Assembly: GCF_000025225.2 (NCBI RefSeq)
Contig: NC_013895.2
Location: 1,302,001-1,366,000 of the forward strand
Direction: 5' to 3'
Source of the DNA: Mageeibacillus indolicus UPII9-5
GTDB taxonomy: Bacteria; Bacillota; Clostridia; Saccharofermentanales; Fastidiosipilaceae
DNA length: 64,000 nt
Shown: positions 49,877 to 59,300 of the stretch, in pieces
How positions within the stretch are numbered: the stretch's first letter is position 1
Layout: the number at the start of each line of letters is the position of its first letter
Made by a program: the position numbers and the translations under genes
The notes under the pieces: model-generated
The model's database searches: none
What the model saw: the letters and a program-made list of their open reading frames with translations, nothing else
What the model was told of the DNA's origin: nothing

Positions 49877-52300
49877 TTGAACAAAAAGCATCAAACACCG
49901 CCTGAAAATAACCAAGCGCAGCCCCAAGCAAGGCCGGTTAATACTAATGAAATGACGGAGCAAAAGAACGGCATAGTAGATAACGCTCAGCCTGCCACTG
50001 CCGCCTTGCCCAATGATACGGGTATGGCAACTACCTCCAGCCCAAATGATACAGATTTGACCGCTAACTCACAATCTAATGATAACGAGCCGGAAAAGCT
50101 GTTCGGGTATATCGCAGATAAAGAGCCCCTTTCATTGAAATCATGTGGGGTTAGTGACTCATCCTATCAAGCTTTGACCGCGGCCGACGCGTTGGATATG
50201 ATCGCCCCCGGCCTACAAGGTAACGCACAAGCCATTTACGGTGTAAAAAACCTTTTGAATCAAGTGGAAAATCAGAGGTCAGACGCGGAACGTGATCAAT
50301 ATCGTTCTGCCGCTATGCAGCGTCAGGAACAGCAGCTGGCCACATATCGAACTAACATTTCGAAACTTACCGGAAACCTTCTCGAATCAGAATTTGATAC
50401 TTCAGCGTCGCCCGCCGCAACTAAAGACCTGCCGCAGACGGGCATTCGTGGTGTTCGCCCCGCCCCGGTTCCTTCGGTCTCAGCTGATCTTGCTAGGGAA
50501 TTTGAAGCAGGAAACGCCGCCGTAACACCAGTAAGGGTGACCTTGACCAATCCTACCTCAGGTCTAACCGCCGACCATCCTCTCCGGCCGAATTCACTCT
50601 CGAGTGCAGCCGCGACTACAAATGCAGATTTGGCCGAGGACGGTAACACAGCCTTGACTGAGGGCGATGGAGCAGCCGCAACTACAAACGCAGCCTTGAC
50701 CGAGGGTGATGGAGCAGCCGCGACTACAAACGCAGCCTTGACCGAGGACGGTAACGCAGCCTTAGACTCTGAGAAAAGTTCTCAAGCCGCCTCAATCACT
50801 GAACCTCTATCGGAAACTGCCCCTGCAGCTGAACCAAAACGCCCCACCGAATATAGACCTCCCTTATCACTGGCCGACCTCGGTTCATTATCCGAAGCTG
50901 AACAAATTGCTTTAGTGGCTGCCCACTTAAGGCCGGCTGCCTCGGCCCCCAGCAGACTTGCTAAACGTTCAGACAACCATAGACCAGTCCCGACAGGTAA
51001 GTCAAAAAAATTCTCCCAAGATTTTGTTAACGCGATTGCCGACGGTTCGAACAGTACCGCAGAAGAGATAGCGGACACTACATCTGGCAGCATGCCCGAA
51101 CCAACGGCGGCCATTGATTCGACCACCATTTCAGAACCCGCGGCCAAGGTCACATCCACTTCCACAGCCACTTCCGCAGCCATGGCCCCTGACTCGGCCA
51201 CGACTCCTGCTTCAACTTTCGTTGCCACCCCAGGTTCAGACGAACGACGCCCCCATAAATCGCTTTTTCACGTCTTTTCCAGGAGGACCAACGCCATCTC
51301 GACCACCGATACGATCGGCCTATCACGCCGGATACAAGCTGGCCTTAAAGCCCTGCACACCATAAGATCACTCGGCGGCAGCTTGATCATCCGCTCATTT
51401 ATCCCGACAGCCGTGATTTATCTCCTGATGAATTTTTATTTTTTCAACCGTACCCAAGGTGAGATAGCGACAGTATTTGGTTACGGCTTAAGCAACACAA
51501 TTTTATTGTTAGCTGGATTATTTATTCCCGTGCTTTTAGCTGTCCAATCTTACGGTTTCAGCCCAACCGATGTAACTGGCGAAATTCGTCCCAGCCCTAT
51601 TTTGTCGATTTTGTCAGTACTGATCAGTTTGCCTGCTTTGTTGGTAATTAACGGTGCTGACAATGTATTTATTTACCTGCAGGCACTGTTAAACATACCT
51701 AATGCCCACACTTATTGGCTGAGCGAGAGCTACATGATAAGCAAATTTCCTTCTTTAAGCGTTTGGGCCTTGGTGCTGATCATTTTCGGTATTTTGCAGC
51801 CTATAATTGAAGAAATTTTCTTTCGCGGCTTATTGCTAAAATCATTAAAAACAACGGTAAGCTACAGTTCCGCTGTCATTATCCAAGCCATTTTGTATGC
51901 TTTGATCAAGCCTAGATCCATAATCAGTTTTGCCACGATTATCGTTGGCTTGTTTCTCGGTTATTTGGTAGTCTTTGCGCAAAGTCTGTGGCCGGCTATT
52001 TTAGCCCATATAACTTTAAACTTTGGCCACTTAACCTTGTTGGTTTTCTACCCACAGTTGCTCAGCCAGGATATTTTTATCGGAATAAAAAGTAGCCGGG
52101 TGATATTTCAAGTGTCCCTGATCTGTTGTATTTTAGGAATTTTAGTGCTTTGGCCAGGGCTGCGTCTTATGCGCAATTTTAACCCTCCGGCAGTTGATCC
52201 TCAACGCAGAAAATCAGAACTGCCACCCCTGCGCGCCTGGGATTGGCGACTTGTGTTGGGCAGCACGGCCTACTTATTGCTTAAGCTGTTGCTGCTTTAG
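49877..52300 (+). CDS. CPBP-family intramembrane protease with a long disordered N-terminal region
   Basis: 807 residues. About 1-490 is low-complexity (Ala, Thr, Ser, Asn, Asp, Glu, Pro), without membrane segments, and includes tandem repeats. About 500-800 carries eight or so membrane helices and the CPBP/CAAX-protease (Abi) motifs: EEIFFRG (catalytic Glu pair) and HITLNFGHL. CPBP proteins in this branch process membrane proteins or peptides; some give self-immunity to bacteriocins. The start is a TTG at 49877 with GAGG upstream. The long cytosolic arm is unusual for the family. Confidence 0.8.
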   Translation: MNKKHQTPPENNQAQPQARPVNTNEMTEQKNGIVDNAQPATAALPNDTGMATTSSPNDTDLTANSQSNDNEPEKLFGYIADKEPLSLKSCGVSDSSYQALTAADALDMIAPGLQGNAQAIYGVKNLLNQVENQRSDAERDQYRSAAMQRQEQQLATYRTNISKLTGNLLESEFDTSASPAATKDLPQTGIRGVRPAPVPSVSADLAREFEAGNAAVTPVRVTLTNPTSGLTADHPLRPNSLSSAAATTNADLAEDGNTALTEGDGAAATTNAALTEGDGAAATTNAALTEDGNAALDSEKSSQAASITEPLSETAPAAEPKRPTEYRPPLSLADLGSLSEAEQIALVAAHLRPAASAPSRLAKRSDNHRPVPTGKSKKFSQDFVNAIADGSNSTAEEIADTTSGSMPEPTAAIDSTTISEPAAKVTSTSTATSAAMAPDSATTPASTFVATPGSDERRPHKSLFHVFSRRTNAISTTDTIGLSRRIQAGLKALHTIRSLGGSLIIRSFIPTAVIYLLMNFYFFNRTQGEIATVFGYGLSNTILLLAGLFIPVLLAVQSYGFSPTDVTGEIRPSPILSILSVLISLPALLVINGADNVFIYLQALLNIPNAHTYWLSESYMISKFPSLSVWALVLIIFGILQPIIEEIFFRGLLLKSLKTTVSYSSAVIIQAILYALIKPRSIISFATIIVGLFLGYLVVFAQSLWPAILAHITLNFGHLTLLVFYPQLLSQDIFIGIKSSRVIFQVSLICCILGILVLWPGLRLMRNFNPPAVDPQRRKSELPPLRAWDWRLVLGSTAYLLLKLLLL
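50606..50755 (+). repeat. 42-bp tandem repeats in the CPBP gene
   Basis: Three 42-bp units (50606-50647, 50672-50713, 50714-50755) beginning GCAGCCGCGACTACAAA, plus a 24-bp partial unit between the first two. They encode AAATTNAALTEGDG-type repeats. Confidence 0.9.
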
Positions 52301-52322
52301 CCTGCTGCTTTAACCTGCTACT

Positions 52323-53702
52323 TTAATCGCCTGATCCAGTGCAAAAAGTGGTGCAAGAATCCGAACAAGGACCCGAGCATTGCTCAGTACCAGATAAATG
52401 ATCTGCCCCAGTACCAGCCGAAGCCGCTATACTCCCGCCGATTCCGGCCGGATCATTGTCCTTATCTCCAAGCCGCCGCAAAAAACTGCCCGGACTGAGA
52501 TTCAATGTTGTGTGCAAATAAAATTCCATCTGCGGATGCGGCGTCGCCGTCAATTCCCCACCTTCAAGATCCGTCAGCTGATTAACGGTGAGTGCGACAG
52601 TCGGCCCCTTCGGTGCAACCACTTGAATGTGATCGCCGACAGACATTTTGTTACGCTGCTCACAAAGCACACGCCCGTCTCCCAAAGTCTCTTTGACCAC
52701 AGCGAGTACGACAGCTTCCTTAACATAGGTTGCCTGACTGAAAATTTGCGCATCTTTCTGAGGCTTGCTGAAATAAAACCCAGTTGCGTAAGTACGATGC
52801 ACCATTGAGCATAGCTCGACGAATGCCTGTGGATCAACCGTGTAGTTCTCCGGGTCTTCGTAATAACGATCCAAAGCCTCCCGATATGCCTTGGTAACTA
52901 CGGCTGCATAATAAGCACCCTTCATCCGCCCCTCAATTTTAAAGCTATTAATACCGGCCTGCACCAGTTGAGGAATATATTCAATCATGCAGAGATCATT
53001 CGAACTCAACATATATGTGCCACGCTCATCTTCTTCCAAATCCAGAGCCTGACCAGGATGATTTATATCCGAAATACGATACTTCCACCGACAAGGTTGC
53101 GCACAACGCCCACGATTGCCATCACGTTCCGTCAAGTAATTAGACAGCAGACAGCGACCAGAATACGACATGCACATCGCACCGTGTACAAATGCTTCCA
53201 ATTCCAGGTCTGCAGGCACATTTGCACGAATCGACTTGATTTCATTCAGCGTTAGCTCTCGTGCCAAAACAACACGGCGTACACCCAAATCATACCAAAA
53301 ACGACAAGCGGCAGCATTGGTAACGCTGGCCTGCGTGCTGATTTGTTTCGGGACAAGCGGAGCATAACGACAAGCCAAAGCAAAAACACCGGGATCAGAA
53401 ATCAAGATACCATCCGCGCCGGATTGATTAAGAAAGGCAAAATACTCCGTCAAGCCGGACAGATCTTCCTGATGCGCATAAATATTAACAGTTACATAAA
53501 CTTTTTTGCCCCGAGCGTGGGCCATTTTTACGGCCTCAAGCAATTCATCCTGAGAAAAATTAGCGGCGAAAGCACGTAAACCGAACTGCCGCCCCGCCAA
53601 ATAAACCGCGTCAGCGCCAAAAAGCAACGCTGTCTCAAGCTTTTCCGGACTGCCGGCCGGAGCTAAAATCTCCGGCTTCGCCGGCAAGTCTACCTGTCTC
53701 AT
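52323..53702 (-). CDS. Peptidase U32 family protein (TrhP/YrrN-YrrO-like)
   Basis: Radical-free U32 family protein, in better-known members needed for tRNA U34 5-hydroxylation or 23S rRNA modification with prephenate. Opening EILAPAGSPEKLETALLFGADAVYLAG, U32 signature ELEAFVHGAMCMSYSGRCLLSNYL and FKIEGRMKGAYYAAVVTKAYREALD are present. Length 459. The last ~35 residues are Gly/Ser/Cys-rich with four or more cysteines (CSGPCSDSCTTFC), not typical. It lies 12 bp after mltG, matching the yrrL-yrrN/O neighbourhood of Bacilli. Confidence 0.88.
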   Translation of the reverse strand: MRQVDLPAKPEILAPAGSPEKLETALLFGADAVYLAGRQFGLRAFAANFSQDELLEAVKMAHARGKKVYVTVNIYAHQEDLSGLTEYFAFLNQSGADGILISDPGVFALACRYAPLVPKQISTQASVTNAAACRFWYDLGVRRVVLARELTLNEIKSIRANVPADLELEAFVHGAMCMSYSGRCLLSNYLTERDGNRGRCAQPCRWKYRISDINHPGQALDLEEDERGTYMLSSNDLCMIEYIPQLVQAGINSFKIEGRMKGAYYAAVVTKAYREALDRYYEDPENYTVDPQAFVELCSMVHRTYATGFYFSKPQKDAQIFSQATYVKEAVVLAVVKETLGDGRVLCEQRNKMSVGDHIQVVAPKGPTVALTVNQLTDLEGGELTATPHPQMEFYLHTTLNLSPGSFLRRLGDKDNDPAGIGGSIAASAGTGADHLSGTEQCSGPCSDSCTTFCTGSGD

Positions 53703-53714
53703 ATAACTCCTCAG

Positions 53715-55004
53715 TTAATTTTTCTTAGTTGACGCGGGCTTCGCCTCATTACTTGCAGCCGGTTTAGAACTCTTACTCTTGCTCGGGGCAATGATAGTTC
53801 CGCCGGAAGAATAGATGACATTTTTACCTGTGTCCAGATTACCGTCAAATCCCTGCTCCTTGGCCAACGGTAAAACATATTTGCGTACATTCTTCAAATG
53901 CTCATCGAAAGTATCCGAAAAAACGTTATGGCCGTCACCCGTAGCTGAAAAATAAAGCAATTTTCGGTCATCCGGTTCATTAGATGGATACAAAGCCGCC
54001 CGAATCGCCTCCAGACCAGGGTTACATATAGGCCCGGGCGGCAGACCAATGTTTTTGTAAGTGTTATAGGGCGTGTCAAGGTTAAGGTCGTTCTCCGAAA
54101 TAACCAGAAGTCGCGGGAGGTTTTGCTCCGCTCTGACATAGTTGATAGTTGCACAGGACTGCAAAGCCATCCCCATGTCCAAACGATTGTGGAAGACACG
54201 AGATATTTTGTACATCTCCTGGATATTGCCGCTTTCCATCTGAATAATCGCCGCCAGATTGATCACTTCATCCATGCTCATCCCCATTTTTTTTGCTCGC
54301 TTGTGATAATCGGAGGTAATACGCAGTTCCGCATTATTTAGCATTGTTTCAATAATCGTGCGCGAATCAGTGTTCAAGTCAAATGAGTACGTATCCGGGA
54401 AAAGATAGCCCTGCAAAAGCCATTCCCTCCCCGGCGAGGCTTTTAACGTTTCAAGCAAGGGCATATCGGCAAAATATTTTCGCGGTGAATTAATGATGTC
54501 GTCCATCATCGCCTCATCAAACAGAACACCTCTTTCATGCAACAACTGTTTCATCTGTTTATAAGTCAAACCTTCACGGAAAGTTATGTTGCTGGCACTC
54601 GGCTTCAAGGTCAAATTGTACATGATTTCATCGTAGCTCATGCCTTCCTTGAGGAAATGCGTACCATATTGATAGCCGCCGTCAAACCCGTTTATTTTGG
54701 ACATCAAAACAAATAACGATGGATGACTGATCAAGTTGAGTTTCTCAAGCTTACGTGCAATATCCGATGTACGTTCGCCGTAGCGCACATAAACCATAAC
54801 CGCTCCAGGCGTATCTTTACCTATGACAATTTTTTTGTCCTCACCCTGTGAGCCGATGGCAATATTTTGGGTATCATACTGCGAAAAACGCTTATTCTGG
54901 CTGATCACGTAACGATAGCCAATTGAAAATCCGCCCACCAAAACAGCCATAATCAAAATGACTGTGGTTAGTGCTGAAACTGAACGATTAATCTTTCTGG
55001 ACAC
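53715..55004 (-). CDS. mltG: Endolytic murein transglycosylase MltG
   Basis: Membrane-bound enzyme that cuts nascent glycan strands. One N-terminal membrane helix (ALTTVILIMAVLVGGFSIGYRYV), a LysM-like part (YVRYGERTSDIARKLEKLNLI) and the YceG catalytic domain with LAAIIQMESGN (catalytic Glu), VFHNRLDMGMALQSCATINYV and NTYKNIGLPPGPICNPGLEAIRAAL. C-terminal Lys/Ser/Pro tail. Length 429. Confidence 0.94.
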   Translation of the reverse strand: MSRKINRSVSALTTVILIMAVLVGGFSIGYRYVISQNKRFSQYDTQNIAIGSQGEDKKIVIGKDTPGAVMVYVRYGERTSDIARKLEKLNLISHPSLFVLMSKINGFDGGYQYGTHFLKEGMSYDEIMYNLTLKPSASNITFREGLTYKQMKQLLHERGVLFDEAMMDDIINSPRKYFADMPLLETLKASPGREWLLQGYLFPDTYSFDLNTDSRTIIETMLNNAELRITSDYHKRAKKMGMSMDEVINLAAIIQMESGNIQEMYKISRVFHNRLDMGMALQSCATINYVRAEQNLPRLLVISENDLNLDTPYNTYKNIGLPPGPICNPGLEAIRAALYPSNEPDDRKLLYFSATGDGHNVFSDTFDEHLKNVRKYVLPLAKEQGFDGNLDTGKNVIYSSGGTIIAPSKSKSSKPAASNEAKPASTKKN

Positions 55005-55054
55005 GTTAACTCCTCAACTTGCCTTATTGCCGGCTCCACTTTCATTCGAAGCGG

Positions 55055-56896
55055 TCAGGCTTTCTTTTTCGAACGTTCTTTAGCTCGCTGCTCCGTGCTC
55101 AAAATTCGCTTGCGCATGCGCATGTTTTTGGGGGTTACTTCAATCAGTTCATCATCATCCACAAATTCCATGCATTGTTCCAAGCTAAACTGAGTTGGTG
55201 CAACCAAACGCAAAGCGTCATCCGATCCCGCCGCCCGCATGTTGGTCACATGTTTCTTTTTGCAAACGTTGACAACGATATCATCGGGCTTAGGGTTGGA
55301 GCCAACAATCATGCCTTCATATACCGGTGTACCAGGTCCGATAAAGAGAGGCCCACGTTCTTGGGCGTTGTACAGGCCATAGGTTACCGCTTCCCCGGTT
55401 TCCCACGCCACCAACACTCCGTGATTTCGAGTGGTTATGTCGCCTTTCCACGGCACGAAGCCATCTATAACACTGTTGATTATGCCGTTACCCTTGGTAT
55501 CGGTCAAAAATTCCGTACGATATCCGATCAGTCCGCGCGAAGGTATCTTGAACTCCAAACGCGTATAACCTTTGGTCGGCGGTTGCATGTTGAGCAGCTC
55601 GGCTTTGCGTCCGCCCATTTTTTCAATTACTACCCCGACATAATTCTCCGGGACATCAATCAAAACATATTCTTCCGGCTCGCAAAGAACACCGTCAACT
55701 TCTTTGGTAATAACTCGCGGTTTGCTAACCTGAAATTCATAGCCTTGGCGGCGCATATTCTCAATCAAAATGGAAATATGTAATTCACCACGCCCCTTGA
55801 CAATATAGGCATCGGGGGAATCGGTTTCTTCTAAGCGCATGGCTACGTTCGTTTCCATTTCTTTAAAAAGTCGATCCCGCAAGTGGCGTGAAGTCACGAA
55901 TTTTCCATCCTTGCCGGCAAAAGGGCTGGTGTTGACGCTGAAGGTCATGGCTATCGTAGGTTCATCAATATCGACGAACGGTAGCGAATCGACCTGACCG
56001 GTCGGGCAAACCGTGTCGCCTATATTTATCCCAGCTATCCCGGCCACGCATACAATCTCACCAATAGTGGCACTTTCAATATCCACACGGCGCAAGCCTT
56101 CGTACCGTTGCAATTTTGCCAGGCGATAGGTTTTGCCGTTTAAATCATCCTTATTGCAAACAACGACACTTTGATTGCTTTTGATGGTACCGCGTTCCAC
56201 CCGGCCAATTGCCAAGCGCCCAATATAAGGATCGGCATCGATGTTGGAAACCAGCATCTGCAACCCGGCTTCCGGATCGCCTTCTGGGCAAGGTACATTT
56301 TTAATCAACACATCCAACAACGGGAAAATATCTTTCGCCGTCCCGTTCATCACCGAAGCACAGTCCTTTGCCGCAATTCCGAGTTTTGCTGCAGCATATA
56401 CCACCGGGAATTCAAGTTGTTCATCGTCGGCACCAAGCTCCATGAACAATTCCAAAATCATGTCTTCAACTTCAGCCGGACGTGCGTCAGGCCGGTCAAC
56501 CTTATTGATAACAACTATCGGTTTCAGTTGCAGTTCCAGTGCTTTGCGCAAGACAAACCGAGTCTGTGGCATGGGGCCGTCATAGGCATCAACTACCAGA
56601 AGAACACCGTCAACCATCTTCAATACCCGCTCGACCTCACCACCGAAATCGGCATGTCCAGGAGTATCCACAATGTTGATGCGCACATCACCATATTGAA
56701 TAGCCGTATTCTTGGCCAAAATGGTGATGCCACGTTCTCTCTCTATATCGTTAGAATCCATTACCCGGGTTTCCACTTGCTCATTGGCACGGAAAGTTCC
56801 TGACTGCCTCAGCATAGCATCTACCAACGTCGTTTTGCCGTGGTCAACGTGCGCGATAATCGCAACATTTCGCAAATTTTCTATTTTTTTCAACAT
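55055..56896 (-). CDS. typA: Translational GTPase TypA/BipA
   Basis: EF-G-like GTPase for ribosome assembly and stress translation. G1 HVDHGKTT, G2 ERGITI, G3 [15 protein letters not shown]4 NKVDRPDA, then domains with [26 protein letters not shown] and the TypA-specific C-terminal domain ([21 protein letters not shown]). About 613 residues, normal. The ATG at 56896 follows AAAGGGA. Confidence 0.96.
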   Translation of the reverse strand: MLKKIENLRNVAIIAHVDHGKTTLVDAMLRQSGTFRANEQVETRVMDSNDIERERGITILAKNTAIQYGDVRINIVDTPGHADFGGEVERVLKMVDGVLLVVDAYDGPMPQTRFVLRKALELQLKPIVVINKVDRPDARPAEVEDMILELFMELGADDEQLEFPVVYAAAKLGIAAKDCASVMNGTAKDIFPLLDVLIKNVPCPEGDPEAGLQMLVSNIDADPYIGRLAIGRVERGTIKSNQSVVVCNKDDLNGKTYRLAKLQRYEGLRRVDIESATIGEIVCVAGIAGINIGDTVCPTGQVDSLPFVDIDEPTIAMTFSVNTSPFAGKDGKFVTSRHLRDRLFKEMETNVAMRLEETDSPDAYIVKGRGELHISILIENMRRQGYEFQVSKPRVITKEVDGVLCEPEEYVLIDVPENYVGVVIEKMGGRKAELLNMQPPTKGYTRLEFKIPSRGLIGYRTEFLTDTKGNGIINSVIDGFVPWKGDITTRNHGVLVAWETGEAVTYGLYNAQERGPLFIGPGTPVYEGMIVGSNPKPDDIVVNVCKKKHVTNMRAAGSDDALRLVAPTQFSLEQCMEFVDDDELIEVTPKNMRMRKRILSTEQRAKERSKKKA

Positions 56897-57011
56897 ATAT
56901 TTCCCTTTCACCCTTCAATAACAATCGTTTATTATAGCAAAAAATCCGGTATCAGCGGAAGACTCTCCCATCCGGCTCGAGCTTCATCAGAAACTAGCGG
57001 CGGCCGACATT

Positions 57012-58337
57012 TCATTTTTTGCGTTCACGACTGCGCAGAATGAAACGAACCGGGGTCCCATCGAACCCAAAATTTTGCCTCAGTCGATTTTCAATATAAC
57101 GTTCATAAGAAAAATGCATAAGTTCTTTATCATTGCAAAACAGCACAAATTCAGGTGGACAAATCCCAACTTGGGTAGCGTAACGAATTTTGAGCCGTCT
57201 GCCCTTATCTTGGGGGGCCGGAACCATCGCCTGAATTTCGGCTATGAAATCATTCAGAACGCCTGTCGTCAATTTACGGCAAGCCTGTTCATATACATGA
57301 TTAACCATAGGAAATACTTTGTCGCAGCGAGCCCCGGTAAGAGCGGATAAAAACAGTACTTGCGCATAAGGCATATAAGAAAATCTTTCCCGTATACTTC
57401 TGGTATATTCTTCCATAGTTCCGGTTTCTTTGTTAACTATATCCCATTTGTTAACAACAAATATTGACGCCTTGCCTGCATTGTGGGCATAGCCGGCAAC
57501 TTTGGTATCTTGCTCCGTTATGCCGTCAATCGCATCGATCAAAATCAAGCACACGTCCGAACGTTCAATCGCCGCCAGTGCCCGAATCATTGAATATCGC
57601 TCAACCTGATCGTCGATACGGGATTTTTTGCGCAGCCCGGCGGTGTCAATCAATACGTAATTTCCGAATTCATTGGTCAAAGGTGTGTCCAAAGAGTCAC
57701 GGGTAGTTCCGGAAATTGAGGAAACAATCGATCTATTCTGCCCCAAAAGGCGGTTGGTGAGCGAGGATTTCCCGGCGTTCGGTTTACCGATAAGGCAAAT
57801 TTTAACCCGATGATTGGCGGGATCATCCGTCTCCGGTTCGGGCAGATTCTCTACAATCGCATCCAGCAACTCGCCCATTCCCAAGCCATGGACGGCTGAA
57901 ATCGGGAAAAAATCGCCTAGGCCGAGATTGTAGAATTCATAAGCCTCCGGGGGAGTGTCGCCGACGTGATCGCATTTATTGACAGCCAGAATTACCGGTT
58001 TTTTTGTCTTACGCAGCATGTTGGCAATATCGGCATCGGCTGCGTGGAGGCCTGCCTTTAAGTCAACCATAAACAAAATGACATCAGCCGTTTCAATCGC
58101 CAGTTCAGCTTGTATTCGCATCTGCTGTAACAAAACATCGTCGGTGCGCGGTTCGATGCCGCCCGTGTCGATGAGGGAAAATTTGCGGCCCAACCACTCA
58201 ACTTCAGCATAAATACGGTCACGGGTAACCCCGGGGGTGTCGTCAACAATACTTATGCGCTCACCGGCCAAAAAATTAAAAAAAGTAGATTTACCGACGT
58301 TCGGTCGCCCGACCACTGCTACAAATGAATTTGCCAC
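57012..58337 (-). CDS. der: Ribosome biogenesis GTPase Der
   Basis: Tandem-GTPase acting in 50S assembly. First G domain: GRPNVGKST, DTGG, NKCD. Second: GKPNAGKSS, DTAGLRKKSRI, NKWD. C-terminal KH-like domain with LKIRYATQVGICPPEFVLFCND and the RNA-binding end FGFDGTPVRFILRSRERKK. Length 441. The start codon is GTG with AGGAGG upstream. Confidence 0.97.
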   Translation of the reverse strand: MANSFVAVVGRPNVGKSTFFNFLAGERISIVDDTPGVTRDRIYAEVEWLGRKFSLIDTGGIEPRTDDVLLQQMRIQAELAIETADVILFMVDLKAGLHAADADIANMLRKTKKPVILAVNKCDHVGDTPPEAYEFYNLGLGDFFPISAVHGLGMGELLDAIVENLPEPETDDPANHRVKICLIGKPNAGKSSLTNRLLGQNRSIVSSISGTTRDSLDTPLTNEFGNYVLIDTAGLRKKSRIDDQVERYSMIRALAAIERSDVCLILIDAIDGITEQDTKVAGYAHNAGKASIFVVNKWDIVNKETGTMEEYTRSIRERFSYMPYAQVLFLSALTGARCDKVFPMVNHVYEQACRKLTTGVLNDFIAEIQAMVPAPQDKGRRLKIRYATQVGICPPEFVLFCNDKELMHFSYERYIENRLRQNFGFDGTPVRFILRSRERKK

Positions 58338-58373
58338 TTTGCCTCCTGTCTGATCTGTTCTGTTCTGCTTTAT

Positions 58374-58407
58374 AGAAAAAAAGCAGCGGTTGCGCCCGCT
58401 GCTTTTT
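58374..58407 (-). terminator. Terminator of the yceD-rpmF operon
   Basis: AAGCAGCGG/CCGCTGCTT stem with 6-nt loop, flanked by T runs in both directions; on the minus strand it follows rpmF and precedes der. Confidence 0.88.
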
Positions 58408-58415
58408 GGCTTTCA

Positions 58416-58607
58416 TTATTTTTCGGCGACTTTTTCCATCTTTATGACTTCTCTGCCACCGTAGTAGCCGCAATTCTTGCAAACCTTATGTGGTAGCTTG
58501 AGCATGTGACATTGTGGACATTCCGCCAAACCGGGCACGCTCAGTTTCCAATTCGCGTGTGAAGTATGCGTGCGTTGTTTAGACCATTTTCTTTTCGGGA
58601 CTGCCAT
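58416..58607 (-). CDS. rpmF: 50S ribosomal protein L32
   Basis: 63 residues. Start AVPKRKWSKQRTHTSHANWKL is the L32 signature, and two CXXC pairs (CPQCHMLK, CKNCGYYGG) form the zinc site, so it is the zinc-containing form. It follows yceD by 29 bp, the conserved order. Confidence 0.97.
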   Translation of the reverse strand: MAVPKRKWSKQRTHTSHANWKLSVPGLAECPQCHMLKLPHKVCKNCGYYGGREVIKMEKVAEK

Positions 58608-58636
58608 TATTATACACCTCCATCAAATCCTAAATA

Positions 58637-59173
58637 TTAATTCAATAAGTTTTTTAATTTACCGAACGGTGAATTGTTCATCGTTCGTTCGGCCGCGCAC
58701 CTACAATCGGCGTGGTTGCGGTTCGCCCCGCAATACGGGCACAAGCCACGGCAGTCTTCGCTGCACAGCAAACGCATCGGTATTGACGGTAATAGTCTAT
58801 CGGCAACCGCCTGCTCCAAATCAACTACATGTCCGCAATAAGCGTAGATTTCAGACTCGTCATCCACCGGCCTACTTTGATCTTCCGTAATCTCAGGAAC
58901 ACAGTTGGGGCGATATTCCGCCGTCAAATTCACATTCAGGTCTTGACGTACAGCGGTGTTACAACGGGCACATTCGCCCGTCAAAGTGACTTTGGCTCTG
59001 CCAGTCAAGCACAGTCGCCCTTCACCTTTGTTCGTCAGTCGAGCTTTAACCTCTACCGGCTCCGTCAAGTCAATTCCCTCAAAACTGCGTCTGTCGGCAC
59101 TGAGGATCTCACAAACCTCAATCTCCATCGAGGCGCCGACGATTCCGATCAGCTTGCGCACATCTACTTCCAT
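58637..59173 (-). CDS. yceD: YceD family (DUF177) protein
   Basis: 178 residues, linked to ribosomal-RNA metabolism and nearly always encoded before rpmF. Features: GECARCNTAVRQDLNVNLTAEYRP, a middle YAYCGHVVDLEQAVADRLLPSIPMRLLCSEDCRGLCPYCGANRN. Ribosome site GGAGGTGACG before the ATG. Confidence 0.92.
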   Translation of the reverse strand: MEVDVRKLIGIVGASMEIEVCEILSADRRSFEGIDLTEPVEVKARLTNKGEGRLCLTGRAKVTLTGECARCNTAVRQDLNVNLTAEYRPNCVPEITEDQSRPVDDESEIYAYCGHVVDLEQAVADRLLPSIPMRLLCSEDCRGLCPYCGANRNHADCRCAAERTMNNSPFGKLKNLLN

Positions 59174-59300
59174 ACGTCACCTCCACAGATAGAATTTATT
59201 ATCCACTTTTCAGGCCCAGTTGTCAACCGTTCATTCATCGATAAATGTTCTATCACGCCCCTATTTGCGGAGCTAATTTGCAAAATCGACTGGAACATCA

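Noticed and set aside
55019-55783. 254-codon plus-strand frame opposite typA
   Set aside because: Pure antisense shadow of typA, rich in Phe, His and Asn from the complement of conserved codons; no family features.
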